Positions 24,011 through 33,276 of a stretch of DNA of 64,000 nucleotides are shown piece by piece (the first letter of the stretch is position 1; each line of letters begins with the position of its first letter). The notes beneath the pieces are model-generated. The model saw nothing but the letters and a program-made list of their open reading frames with translations, was not told the DNA's origin and made no database searches. A program made the translations under genes and the position numbers. The stretch comes from RYN-230 sp963793825 (GTDB taxonomy: Bacteria > Actinomycetota > Actinomycetes > Streptosporangiales > Streptosporangiaceae): the NCBI GenBank assembly GCA_963793825.1, contig CAWCBE010000007.1:806001-870000 (forward strand), read 5' to 3'.

Positions 24011-25533
24011 TGGCCGGGGAGCGCCCCCCCGAGGGGTACCTGGGGGCCACGGCCCGGATCACCAGCGGGCCGGCCCCCGAGCTGGTCGAGGCGGGCTATG
24101 CGCTGGAGATCGCCGATGCGCCGCTGCTGCACCGCGGCCTGACCCTGGCCGACCTCGCGCACCTGGTCGAACTGGTCGAGTGCGGCGCGCTGACCCGCGG
24201 CGAGGCGGCGCCGGTCGGCGCGGTGCTGCTCAAGCTGCTCGACTCCCCCGCCGCGGAATTCCCCTACGACCCCGGGTACGGCGACGCGTACAACAGCCGG
24301 GAGCGGGAGCTGGAGCGGCAACTCGGCCCGGCGGCCGGGCGGCTGCACCTGGGCCGGACCCGCCGGGAGGCGGGCCGCATCGCGTTCCGGCTCGCCCTCC
24401 GGGACCGGCTGCTGGGCCTGCACGCCGACGTGGCCGCCTTCGCCCGGGCCGTCGCGGACCAGGCCACCGCGCAGGCCGCCACGCTGTGGGCCGACACCAC
24501 CTACCTGCAGCCCGCCCAGCCGTCAACGTTCGGTCACTACCTGGGCGGCTTCGCCGAGCAGGCGGTGCGCCACCTGGACCGGATCGAGGCCGCGTACGTG
24601 CTCGCGGACGCCTCGCCCGGCGGGGCCGGCGGGGTAGGCGGCACCCGGCTGCCGCTGGACCGGGGGCGGCTGGCCCGGGGCCTGGGGTTCGGCGCCGTCG
24701 GCCCGCACACCCGCGACGCGATGTGGTCGGCCGACGGGAACGCCGACGCGGTGCTGGCGGCCGCGCAGGCCGCCGCGACCCTCAGCCAGCTCGCCTCCGA
24801 CCTGGAGATCTTCGCCAGCCCCGCGTTCGGTTACGTGACCTTGGACGCCTCGCTGTGCCGGGCCAGCGTGCTCATGCCGCAGAAGCGCAACCCGTACGCC
24901 CTGCCGGTGCTGCGCGGCGGGGCCGGCGTCCTGGCCGGCCGCCTGGCCGGGCTGCTGGCCACCGGGCTCACCCCGTCGGCGCGCACCGACAACTGGCTGT
25001 ACGCCTACGGCGAGGTGGCCGGGGCGCTCGACCTGGCGGCCCGGCTCGTGCGGCTGGGATCCGCGGTGGTGACCGGCCTCACCGTGCACGCGGATGTCCT
25101 GGCCGACCAGGCGGTCAGCCACTTCACCGGGGCCGCCGACCTGGCCGAGGAACTGACCCAGCGGTTCCGGCTCGACTACCGGACGGCCTACCGGGTGGTC
25201 GGCCGGGCTGTGGCCGCCACCGTGGCCCGCGGCGGGCGCGAGCTGACCGTGCCCGCCGTGCGCGCGGCCGCCGCCGAGATCACCAGCGCCGAGATACCGG
25301 TCACGGCGGACCTGCTCCGCGCGGTGACCGATCCCGCCATCGTCGTGCCGGCCCGGGATGCCCCCGGCGGCGCCAGCCCGGCCCGGGTCACCGAGCATGC
25401 CCGCCGGGTGCGGCGCCGGGTCGTGGCGGCGCGCCGGTGGAACGCGGCCCGCCGGGCCACCATCGCGGCGGCCGAGGCCGCCCTGGTCGCCGCGGCCGCC
25501 GACCTCAGCGGGAACGGGCCAGGTGGCGGCTGA
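24010..25533 (+). CDS. xcbD1: Aspartase/fumarase-superfamily lyase, argininosuccinate-lyase type (XcbD1-like)
   Basis: A 507-residue lyase. Motifs are YNSRERELERQLG, the HLGRTRREAGR region, TTYLQPAQPSTFGHYL and the signature ASVLMPQKRNPYALP, in which the second Ser of the GSSxMPxKxN consensus is Val. The ATG at 24010 shares one base with the previous stop. Two lyases of this superfamily in one operon with ComA- and D-cysteine-desulfhydrase-like genes match the Xanthobacter xcbB1-C1-D1-E1 set. The exact reaction of D1-type proteins (carbon-sulfur bond chemistry on a sulfo-alkene) is inference here. The last codons lie in the left 61-bp repeat of the downstream island. Confidence 0.82.
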   Translation: MAGERPPEGYLGATARITSGPAPELVEAGYALEIADAPLLHRGLTLADLAHLVELVECGALTRGEAAPVGAVLLKLLDSPAAEFPYDPGYGDAYNSRERELERQLGPAAGRLHLGRTRREAGRIAFRLALRDRLLGLHADVAAFARAVADQATAQAATLWADTTYLQPAQPSTFGHYLGGFAEQAVRHLDRIEAAYVLADASPGGAGGVGGTRLPLDRGRLARGLGFGAVGPHTRDAMWSADGNADAVLAAAQAAATLSQLASDLEIFASPAFGYVTLDASLCRASVLMPQKRNPYALPVLRGGAGVLAGRLAGLLATGLTPSARTDNWLYAYGEVAGALDLAARLVRLGSAVVTGLTVHADVLADQAVSHFTGAADLAEELTQRFRLDYRTAYRVVGRAVAATVARGGRELTVPAVRAAAAEITSAEIPVTADLLRAVTDPAIVVPARDAPGGASPARVTEHARRVRRRVVAARRWNAARRATIAAAEAALVAAAADLSGNGPGGG

Positions 25534-25575
25534 TGACCAGGCGCTGGATCTGGTTGGTGCCCTCGAAGATCTGCA
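25515..25575. repeat. Left 61-bp direct repeat (attL-like), 3' end of acyl-CoA dehydrogenase
   Basis: This 61-bp sequence matches 33281-33341 at 60 of 61 positions in the same orientation. On the minus strand it encodes the acyl-CoA dehydrogenase C-terminus (FEGTNQIQRLVISRHLAR); here the frame continues for two codons to a TGA at 25505-25507. It is the duplicated target of the island and contains the xcbD stop. Confidence 0.9.
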
Positions 25576-25609
25576 GGGTCCGCGGTCATCCGGGATCAGG
25601 CGGTCATTG

Positions 25610-26462
25610 TCAATCTGGTCGCTGGCCTGCCCGGTCGACGGCATCGGTAGCAGGATCACCAGCATGGAAGGTGTATGACGTGCGAGCGTCAGGGCCGCTG
25701 AGCTGAAGACTCTTGTATGCGGCGGCAATGGCCGCGGTGCGACTGGACACGCCGAGCTTGCGGTAGATGTGTTCCAAGTGCTTATCCACTGTTCTCGGGC
25801 TGCAGCCGAGGCGGCGCCCTATTACTGCATCGGTCAGGCCGCCTGCCATGAGGCGGAGTACTTGCTGCTGCCGGGGGGTGAGATCTGCCTGGCCCGGCCA
25901 GGTGCTCCCTTCGCCTGCGGTCAGCCGGTGAGCCAGGTTGGCGTACAGCCGCGCCACTCGGCGGGCCAGCAGCGGTCGGAGCTGAGTGAGAAGGTCGACT
26001 GCCTCGGACGTAAAGTCAGCACCGGCTCTGTTCAGGGCGATACAGACGTGCAAGGCCAACGCCCGTCGCGAGGGCCGTCGCGAGCACCTGGTCGACGTTG
26101 ATTTTCTGCGCCACGTCGGCGTACATGCCGCTGTTGCGGAAATCTCGCATGCTTTGCAGATCCGAACGGCGGACCGGCCTGCCGTCGCCGCCGGGACGAG
26201 TATGACGGGTCAGCGGGAAGCCTGGCGCGTGCTGCTCGAGGGCTCTCGCTGCCTCATGGTCGAGCAGCGGCTCGGGGTAAGCGACGACCCGGCTGGGCGG
26301 TGAGCCAGTTTTCCTATCGAGTTCAGTCCACAGCGCCGAGTCCACGCCGAAGGCGGTCATCAGTTCGGGTAGCAGCAGGCCGGGAAGGTCCACCAGGCTG
26401 GGAGCAGCATCAGCGGCCTCGACCGCCGCCAGGGCCGCGCGCACCGTGTTCTGACCCGTCAT
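25610..26462 (-). pseudogene. LuxR-family regulator split by a frameshift
   Basis: The C-terminal part (frame ending at 25610) is a LuxR/NarL helix-turn-helix: LTPRQQQVLRLMAGGLT, then RLGCSPRTVDKHLEHIYRKLGV. The N-terminal part (from ATG 26462, MTGQNTVRAALAAVEA) is a GAF-like sensor in another frame. The break is near 26060-26080, beside a short duplicated GTCGCGAG stretch. Joined, the product would be about 280 residues. It is non-functional as one chain, unless this is a sequencing error. Confidence 0.75.
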
Positions 26463-26644
26463 GGTCCCCCCACGGCCGTACGGGATTCTCCGTATAGACG
26501 ATACCCGTCTGCCTGCCATCTTCTAGATACAGATGAGGAGGAGGCACGACGTTCACTGCGGACGAACCCATCTGCGCGTCGGGACCGGCCAGCACGCGGT
26601 GAATCCGGAGGCGCTCCAGGAGCTGACCGGCCAGGTGATCGCTG

Positions 26645-28111
26645 ATGCCAGCAGGGGCGCACGCCCGCTCCTCGGTGCAGGGCACCGCTTCCGAACTGGC
26701 GCACTTCGGCCGGTTCCTCGCCCGTAACGACCCGGGCCTGCCCTCGCTGGCGCTGCTGGACCGGCAGCATCACATCGAGCCCTACCTCAACGAGGTCGCC
26801 GTGGCGGTCAGCCACCGCACCGGCGCTCCGATCGCTGCGTCCACCGCCAAGCAGCGCATCCAGGCCGTGGGCAGCTTCCTCGACGCCATCGCCGAGTGGG
26901 GCTGGCCCGAAGCCCCGGCCCGGCGGCTGGTGTTCCCACGGGATGCGCCCAAGCTGCCGCACCCACTGCCCCGCTACTTGCCCCCGGATCAGGAACGTGC
27001 CCTGCTCCGGGCGCTGGAAGATTCACCGAACCGGCTGCGTGCCGACGCGCTCCTGCTGCTGCGCGCGACCGGGATGCGCATCGGCGAGCTCGTCGACCTC
27101 GAACTCGACTGCGTGCACGAGGTCCCCGGCCAGGGCGCCTGGCTGAAGGTGCCGCTGGGCAAGCTGCTCACCGAGCGGATGGTGCCCATCGACGAGGAGA
27201 CCCTCAAGCTGGTCGACCAGATCGCCGCGCACCGCTCGCCCGGCCGCCCGCTGCGCCACCCGCGCACCGGCAAGCTCGCCGACTTCCTGCTCACCCACCA
27301 GGGCCGGCGCGTCTCCGCCGACACTCTGCGCGCCGAGCTGCGCCGCGCCGCCGCCGAGGCAGGCCTGGACGGCGTGGTGCCTCACCAGCTCAGGCACACA
27401 TATGTTATCTGTACCGCCGTAGCGGCCTGAGGCACGGTGAAATCCGGGGTTGGTCGCGTCGTGCCTCACAAGTATCCAGCACTCCGTGAGTCACGTGCGG
27501 CAGGGCCAGGACCAGGGTCTTTTCTCTTCGCTGCAATCTTTTGCCTTACGTGCCTCACGTCCCTCATATTCCGAAACAGGCCTCTGCCAGGCACTTTGCG
27601 AAATCCAGTACAGATAACCTTCGCCACCGCCCTGGTCAACGCCGGCTGCTCGCTGCAGGCCCTGATGGCGCTGCTGGGGCACGTCTCGGCGGAGATGAGC
27701 CTGCGCTATGGCCGGCTGTTCGACGCCACCGTCCGCGACGAATACACCCGCGCTCTCGCCCTGGCCAGGGCCCAGCTCGGCCCGGTGCTGCCCGGCGAGC
27801 GGACCCAGCTGCCCCTCGCCGCTATCGCCGGCGGGAACTGGCGCGACGCGCCGCTGATCAAGGCCCGGCTGGCCGGCGGCTACTGCCTGCGCACCGCCGC
27901 CCAGGGCTCCTGCGCTTACGCCAACATCTGCGAGCACTGCCCGAACTTCCGCTCCGAGGCCAGCTTCCTGCCCGTGCTGCAGCTGCAGCGTGCCGACGCC
28001 GAAGCGCTCGCCGCGGACGCCGCCGCCCGCGGCTGGGGCCAGGAAGCCTCCCGCCACCGCCGCCTCATCGAACGCCTCGATGCACTCATCAGCCAGGCCC
28101 ATGCCAGCTGA
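26645..28111 (+). pseudogene. Tyrosine recombinase/integrase interrupted by a MITE-like insert
   Basis: The first part contains an N-terminal SAM-like DNA-binding region (FGRFLARNDPG) and the catalytic domain with the Arg box ATGMRIGELVDLEL and HxxR box HQLRHTY. It is then cut by a TGA at 27428. The sequence resumes in the same frame after 27618 with TALVNAGCSLQALMALLGH and the probable nucleophile Tyr in EMSLRYGRLF. A C-terminal Cys-rich tail (CAYANICEHCPNF) is typical of actinobacterial integrases. Without the 215-bp insert it would be one intact protein. It probably moved the surrounding island. Confidence 0.88.
27404..27618. mobile_element. 215-bp MITE-like insertion with 11-bp terminal inverted repeats
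   Basis: The insert begins GTTATCTGTAC (27404-27414) and ends GTACAGATAAC (27608-27618), perfect inverted repeats. It sits inside the integrase codons between HTY and ATAL. Inside are inverted copies of TGAGGCACG/CGTGCCTCA. It has no coding capacity, no clear target duplication and lower GC than its surroundings. It fits a non-autonomous miniature transposable element. Confidence 0.8.
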
Positions 28112-28415
28112 CCACGACCAGCAGGCCCGGGTCGAGGCCGCCTGCGCCGAATTCGCCGCGGCCGGGCAGCCCGTCACCTTCGGTCAGGTCGCCGCGCGCA
28201 CCGGCATCAGCCGGACCACCCTCTACCGGCGGACCGACCTGCGTGCCGTCATCGACGAGCACCGCGCCCGCGGACGCGACGCCACCACCCTGACCGGCCT
28301 CGCCGTCCAGATCGACCAGCTGCGCCGCAGCCTCGAAGCCGTCGCCGCCAACGTCCGCCGCCACGAAGAACAGCTCCGCCGCCTCGAACGCGCCCGCCGC
28401 CAGCCCGGCAAGTAG
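28101..28415 (+). CDS. Small HTH protein associated with integrases (DUF6262-like)
   Basis: A 104-residue protein from ATG 28101, overlapping the integrase end by 11 bp. It has an N-terminal helix-turn-helix (PVTFGQVAARTGISRTTLYRR) and a basic coiled-coil tail (QLRRSLEAVAANVRRHEEQ). Proteins of this shape commonly follow tyrosine recombinase genes in actinobacterial elements, where they are thought to assist recombination. The family name is from memory. Confidence 0.75.
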   Translation: MPADHDQQARVEAACAEFAAAGQPVTFGQVAARTGISRTTLYRRTDLRAVIDEHRARGRDATTLTGLAVQIDQLRRSLEAVAANVRRHEEQLRRLERARRQPGK

Positions 28416-28474
28416 CCCACCGAACCGCAAGTTATCCACAAGATGATCTTCGATTGGCCGGTTAACCGACCACG

Positions 28475-29563
28475 ACCGGGAAGATCGAGCGCCTCCACCA
28501 GACTCTCCAGCGCGAGCTGCTCGACGTGCATGGCCCGTTTGAGAGCATCGAGGCGCTGCAGGCAGCGCTGGATGCCTGGCGCGAGGAATACAACACTGAC
28601 CGCCCGCACCAGTCGCTGGCGATGGCCTTCCCGGCCAGCCGATTCATGCCAGCATCCTCGCCGCTGGAGCTGCGCATCCCGGCCCAGCTCGCTGCGAGCA
28701 CGGACCAGCCGAAGTCACCGCCGCCAGGTCCGGGTTGGCTACCAGCACAGAGCCTGCCCGCGGAGGCAGCGCCAGCGCCGGGCACCGCTGCAGGCGCTGG
28801 CCAGCCTGCTGTGGAGGTAGACCGGGTGGTTCCGGCCTCGGGGAACTTGTGGATCGGCGGGCAGCAGGTCTGGCTCGGGCCTGCACTGTCCGAGCGGCAG
28901 ATCACCCTCTGGGTAGATGTGATCAGCCTGCATGTGCTGCTGGATGGTGCCCGGATCAAGACCCTGCCATCCCGGCTCGGCCCCGCTGAACTGGCACGGC
29001 TGGCCGCCAACGGCGCCCGCTCGGTAGGCCCTTCGCCGCTGCCCACCGGCAGTGGGGCGGTGATCGAGGTGGACCGCACCGTTAACGCCACCGGCCTGGT
29101 CAGCCTGGCCGATCAGCAGGTCGGCGTCGGTTCGCCGCTGGCTGGGCAGCGGGTTACGCTGCGCATGGAAGGACCGCTGATGGCCGTCCTCGGCTCGGAT
29201 GGGACGCTGCTGCGCACCATGGCCTGCCCGGTTCCCGCCTCGCAGCGTTACCGGCTGCGCGGCGCCCGCCGCGCCAGGTCCCTCCCGCCGCAGCCTGGAG
29301 GCCCCATCACCGTGCAGCGGCGGGTGTCGTGCCGGGGCGGGCTGATGGTCGCCCGGCAGAAGATCCACGCCGGGATGATCCACGCGGGCAAGACCGCCAG
29401 CGTGATCTGCGAGAACAACCACTTCCGGGTGGTCATCGACGGCGAGACCGCCGCCGTGGTGCCCCGCACCACCACCAGCGAAGTCCACCGCTACAAAGCC
29501 AACGCCACCGATAAGCGCTCCCTGACCCGGCTACCCCGGAAGGACGGTGATCCTCATGCCTGA
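28475..29563 (+). pseudogene. 5'-truncated IS481-like transposase with three C-terminal barrel repeats
   Basis: The readable frame starts without an initiator near 28475 (TGKIERLHQTLQREL), after a TAA at 28463, and shows the end of an rve integrase core: EYNTDRPHQSLAMAFPASRF. The DDE catalytic core proper is missing. The remaining 270 residues contain three related modules starting VEVDRVVPASG, IEVDRTVNATG and ITVQRRVSCRG, like the small beta-barrels after some actinobacterial transposase cores. It is probably inactive; a 345-residue product from ATG 28526 could still be made. Confidence 0.75.
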
Positions 29564-29783
29564 GGTGAGACTGAACACCGCCGACGCCGCCGAGCTGGCC
29601 GAAATGCTGCAATTCCTCAGCCAATGGCTGGCCCGCGACCCCGCCCGCCTGGCCGCCTCGCTGAGACAGTTCACCGGCCACCCCGCCTACGGCCTCGCCC
29701 AGCTGCGCCAGGACCTGGACCGCTTCGCCTTCCTGCTCGACGGCAGCGACGGAGAGCCCCTGTTCGGACCAGCACCGCACTAA
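29556..29783 (+). CDS. Small hypothetical protein following the transposase
   Basis: A 75-residue acidic protein from ATG 29556, overlapping the transposase frame by 8 bp. It is alpha-helical in pattern (AAELAEMLQFLSQWL, LAQLRQDLDRFAFLL) with no membrane segment. The overlap suggests it belongs to the insertion element. The function is unknown. Confidence 0.55.
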   Translation: MPEVRLNTADAAELAEMLQFLSQWLARDPARLAASLRQFTGHPAYGLAQLRQDLDRFAFLLDGSDGEPLFGPAPH

Positions 29784-29901
29784 AACCGCACGCTAGACAG
29801 CGTTCCCGGCAGAAGCTCGCTCGTGTTGCCGTGCTCTGCTCAGCGAAAGCTCGCCCGCCAGACCGGTGACAGGCTGCGCGGTGACCAGCAGAATAGGTCA
29901 T

Positions 29902-30534
29902 GTGCGCGCCCGGCCACTGGTCCTTACGTTCACCTTGGCCACGCTGACCTGCGCCATCCTCGCGGGCTGCATGGGGGCCAGCACGCCGGACACGAACCGG
30001 ACAGCAACTTCATCGCCCGCGCAATCCCCCGCTAGCAGCCCGCGCGTCACTGGCCCGCTCGGCAGCCCCGGCAACCCGCTGGTGCTGTGGTGCGCCGCCG
30101 AGGCCTGGCCTGGCCCCCCCGGCCGGGCGCCAGTCACCCCGGGGCCGCATGACCTGGCTGCCGGGCCGATGTACTTCCCCGGCGGCCTCGCCGTCGCCAC
30201 CTACACGCCCGCCCAGTACGGCTATGCACCGTTCGGGCCCCACGGCAGGTTCTACAAGCTCCCCCTGGTGGTCCGGCCGGGCGCGACGGTCACGGTGACG
30301 ATCGGGGCCAGCGCCCGCGGCCACGTAATGATCGACGTCGGGGGATACGTGCCCAGCGGGGTGACCTCGGCGACCTACCATGCCTGCCGCAAGGCGGGCG
30401 GCTTCTACGCCCAGGGCTTCGCCTTCACCCGCCCGCCGTTCCGCGGCTGCGTGCCGCTCGACGTGACAGTCGGCGGTCAGGCCGCGGTCCGTCACCTCAC
30501 CCTGTCACTGTTCGCAGGATCTTGCGCAGCCTGA
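29902..30534 (+). CDS. Putative secreted lipoprotein
   Basis: A 210-residue protein. The start at GTG 29902 gives a textbook lipoprotein signal: two arginines, a hydrophobic stretch (LVLTFTLATLTCAI) and the lipobox LAGC. A Ser/Thr/Pro-rich linker follows (about residues 25-50), then a beta-rich domain with a VTVTIGASARGHVMIDVGGY segment and three further cysteines that may form disulfides. I do not recognise the family. GTG 29866 or 29881 would add a short N-terminal extension. Confidence 0.65.
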   Translation: MRARPLVLTFTLATLTCAILAGCMGASTPDTNRTATSSPAQSPASSPRVTGPLGSPGNPLVLWCAAEAWPGPPGRAPVTPGPHDLAAGPMYFPGGLAVATYTPAQYGYAPFGPHGRFYKLPLVVRPGATVTVTIGASARGHVMIDVGGYVPSGVTSATYHACRKAGGFYAQGFAFTRPPFRGCVPLDVTVGGQAAVRHLTLSLFAGSCAA

Positions 30535-31125
30535 CCTCCGCTGGCTTGGCCAGGAGCCTCCACCCCCCGCTTGCCCAGGCGGCGGCAGCGCCCTCCCGGC
30601 CAGCCGAGGCTACGCCGGGCCTTGCGGGGCCTCAACGTCGTTCGTCCTCGCGCTGGCGCGCTGCGGGCGCTGACGTTGACCCCCGCCGCAGCACCAGCGT
30701 TAACTGGCACCTGCCCGGGAACCCCCGGAATCCGCCCCGCCACGCAGGCTGGTGCGGTGCAAAACATCTAGGGCGTGTCAAGAATCAACCGAGTCCGATC
30801 CGTCAAGGATCAAGTGAGGCTAGGCACAGGCCCTATGCAAGGCCCTATGCACAGTCCGGCCGTTAGTCCCGGGCTGTGGGAACGAGTTCCTGGGCTCACC
30901 ATACGGTAATGAATGAGTTTCCCGGCCCGAGCCAGCAGCTCAAGCCGCACGAGCGTACCTTGGTGAACTAGGCCGTACGAGGATGAACTGCAACCGAGCC
31001 TGCAACCCTCGCTGCTGATCTTGCGGCCAGCACCGGCATGGCTGCTCCGATATTCTTGCAGGACGCCACCAACCTGCCCGGTCCCGGCAGGGGTTAGCTC
31101 GATACTATAGAGGCGGAGGTCCCTT
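30535..31125. other. 591-bp intergenic region in the island
   Basis: I see no convincing gene here. It contains a direct repeat of GGCCCTATGCA (30829-30851 area). Just before the next gene there is a -10-like TACTAT (31103-31108) and a ribosome-binding site GGAGG (31115-31119) with 6-nt spacing to ATG 31126. GC falls toward the right end. Confidence 0.6.
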
Positions 31126-33165
31126 ATGGGCTACCTTGTCGCTTTTGTCGCCGCAATAATCGTGTGCTATGCCCTCATGTTCGTCTCATACCGCTTGCTG
31201 TGGGACGAAGATCGAGAGAACTCTGAGGGTTTGCAAACGTGGGGCGGCCGACTGGGGGTGGCTGCTTTGTTCCTGCCCCGCACGCTTTGGGCTGGGATCC
31301 CGTTCCTGTTCTTTATCCTCATCGCAGCCAGCATACCAATTCCTTACCCATTCAACTTAATACTCGCCGGGCCGGCAGTGCTCTTTCTGCTTTCGCTTAT
31401 TATGACATTTGGCATGCTTTCGCTCTTCATTTCGATTGCGGGTCTGTATCTCTTTCTTGTGACAACGGCGTCTCTGGTGTCCTTGGCTGGTAATGGCGCG
31501 GGCTGGGCCCCCACATTCTCTGCCCCTTATCATGGCGAAGTTGGATGGGCTGAGATATCGCTGGTGGCTGCCGTGCTTTGGCTGCTGGTCGGCGTTCCCG
31601 ACCAGGCTTTCAAGATCGGCCTCAATAAGGGTGAGGCTCGGCAAGCGCGGCGGGTTATAGTGAAGCTGATAACGGCAGCGTCATGCGTTCTGACCGGCGT
31701 TTACCTCTTTATGCTGCATTTCAGTGGGGGGCCGCTACATAAGGTACACAGAGGCCCATTACTCACAGGAATCGTGTTCGCGGTCGTGCTTCTGGCGCCA
31801 GCTTACCAGTCAGTGGTGACTGCCTTTTGGCGGCACGGTATTATCGGCATCCCGGAGGCTCTGATTGACTATTGGGGCGACACGGGTGCCAAGGTGCGGG
31901 CAGCTTTTGCCCGGCCGACATCACCAGGCCGCTGGGTGCTCGTCGATCCGGAGGCCATGTTCTGGAACGAGTCCTTGACCGGCGAGGTCAAAGCTTGTTT
32001 CGAGACTATGCCTAGCGAGCCACCGCCAAAGGCACCAGCAAAGCCGGTGAAGCGGCTGCTGAACATGGCGGCGGAGATCACCATGGACAAGTTGTTTCCG
32101 GGCCCTAATACGCAGGCGCACCAGAAGCTCTATGCTGTCCTTGATGGCCAGACAGCACAATACAAACAATCTGTCGAGGCCAATCTACAAGACATTCTTA
32201 CTGCAGACGCTCGTCGGATTACGGCGAACCGGCTCACCCAGCAATCCACGGAGACCATACGGCACGTGGAAGCCGGTGAGCAGAGCGTGAATGATGCCTT
32301 CCGGATGGCGGCTCGCGCGCTCGGTACGGCCATAGCCAACGGATATGCCAAGAAGCTAGCGCTCGAAGCAGCCAATGATGACAGTGATTTCGACATCTAC
32401 ATGGCAAAAGCCAAGGTTGCGGCACTGATCATGGTACCTGGTGTTGTCAACGAGGTGGAGAACGCAGCTGACCAGATTGTTAAGGACTGGTTCTCGTCTC
32501 TTCACGCAAAGATCAAGAGCCTGAACGAAGATCGCCGGGCAGCGTACGATGACGTCCGGCAGCAAGCGAAAGACCCGCAAGAAATCGATGTTATCGTACC
32601 GGTCTCACGTATCGAGATGACCACTAAGGTGCGCAACGGCTTCAAGATGCCGCTACCGAAGCGTGATCGCCATGTTCTGTCAGACAAGGACGGCAATTAT
32701 CCTGTCGGCAAGCTTGGTAGCTGGGAGATCAAGGTCCTTGACATCGAATTGGGCCGTGACAATACCGTTGCCTGGTACCGCAATCCATCCGCAGCATCTA
32801 AGGATGCAGTCCAAGTTCCGTGGCGCGAAGACGAGAAGAAGAAGTGGAAGCCTATGCAGCCGAACTTTATCTTCTTCTCCACCAAGGCGGATGGCGCCAT
32901 GACCGCGTCCATCGTCGATCCTCATGGGCACCACTTGCCTGACTCTCTTGGAAAGCTGCGCGGTCTCGCAGACTTCGCTGAGGAGTATGGCAATCGTTTC
33001 ATGCGCGTCGAGTCAATCAGCATGAACGAAAAGGGAGATCTAGGGTCAGAAACTAAAGGAACTCTGCGGATGCTCGACCTTACCGACCCTGAAACTAGGC
33101 AGGCAGTCCGGGAGTCCCAGTCAGCTGCGGACGCTTACCGCACGGCTGGTCAGGAATATCAGTAA
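31126..33165 (+). CDS. Membrane protein with helicase/restriction-subunit-like C-terminal domain
   Basis: A 679-residue protein. Residues 1-245 hold about six transmembrane helices (FVAAIIVCYALMFVSY, IPFLFFILIAASIPI, LSLFISIAGLYLFLVTTASL and others). Residues 290-500 are soluble and helical. The last 170 residues resemble the extreme C-terminal domain of actinobacterial DEAD/DEAH or type III restriction helicases (VAWYRNPSA, PNFIFFSTKADG, SIVDPHGHHLPDSLGKLRGL, LRMLDLTDPETR). No helicase motor is present. GC is visibly lower than in neighbours, marking transfer. A membrane-tethered defence effector is possible; this is inference. Confidence 0.7.
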   Translation: MGYLVAFVAAIIVCYALMFVSYRLLWDEDRENSEGLQTWGGRLGVAALFLPRTLWAGIPFLFFILIAASIPIPYPFNLILAGPAVLFLLSLIMTFGMLSLFISIAGLYLFLVTTASLVSLAGNGAGWAPTFSAPYHGEVGWAEISLVAAVLWLLVGVPDQAFKIGLNKGEARQARRVIVKLITAASCVLTGVYLFMLHFSGGPLHKVHRGPLLTGIVFAVVLLAPAYQSVVTAFWRHGIIGIPEALIDYWGDTGAKVRAAFARPTSPGRWVLVDPEAMFWNESLTGEVKACFETMPSEPPPKAPAKPVKRLLNMAAEITMDKLFPGPNTQAHQKLYAVLDGQTAQYKQSVEANLQDILTADARRITANRLTQQSTETIRHVEAGEQSVNDAFRMAARALGTAIANGYAKKLALEAANDDSDFDIYMAKAKVAALIMVPGVVNEVENAADQIVKDWFSSLHAKIKSLNEDRRAAYDDVRQQAKDPQEIDVIVPVSRIEMTTKVRNGFKMPLPKRDRHVLSDKDGNYPVGKLGSWEIKVLDIELGRDNTVAWYRNPSAASKDAVQVPWREDEKKKWKPMQPNFIFFSTKADGAMTASIVDPHGHHLPDSLGKLRGLADFAEEYGNRFMRVESISMNEKGDLGSETKGTLRMLDLTDPETRQAVRESQSAADAYRTAGQEYQ

Positions 33166-33276
33166 TTTCCCCGCGCAATCTTAGGCACGTCAAAGGCTAG
33201 GTCTGACTCTCTGCGACAACCTGCTCAGTACAGCGCTTGACTCTTCAATCGGGCGCGCTAAATTTAGCGGCTGGGC

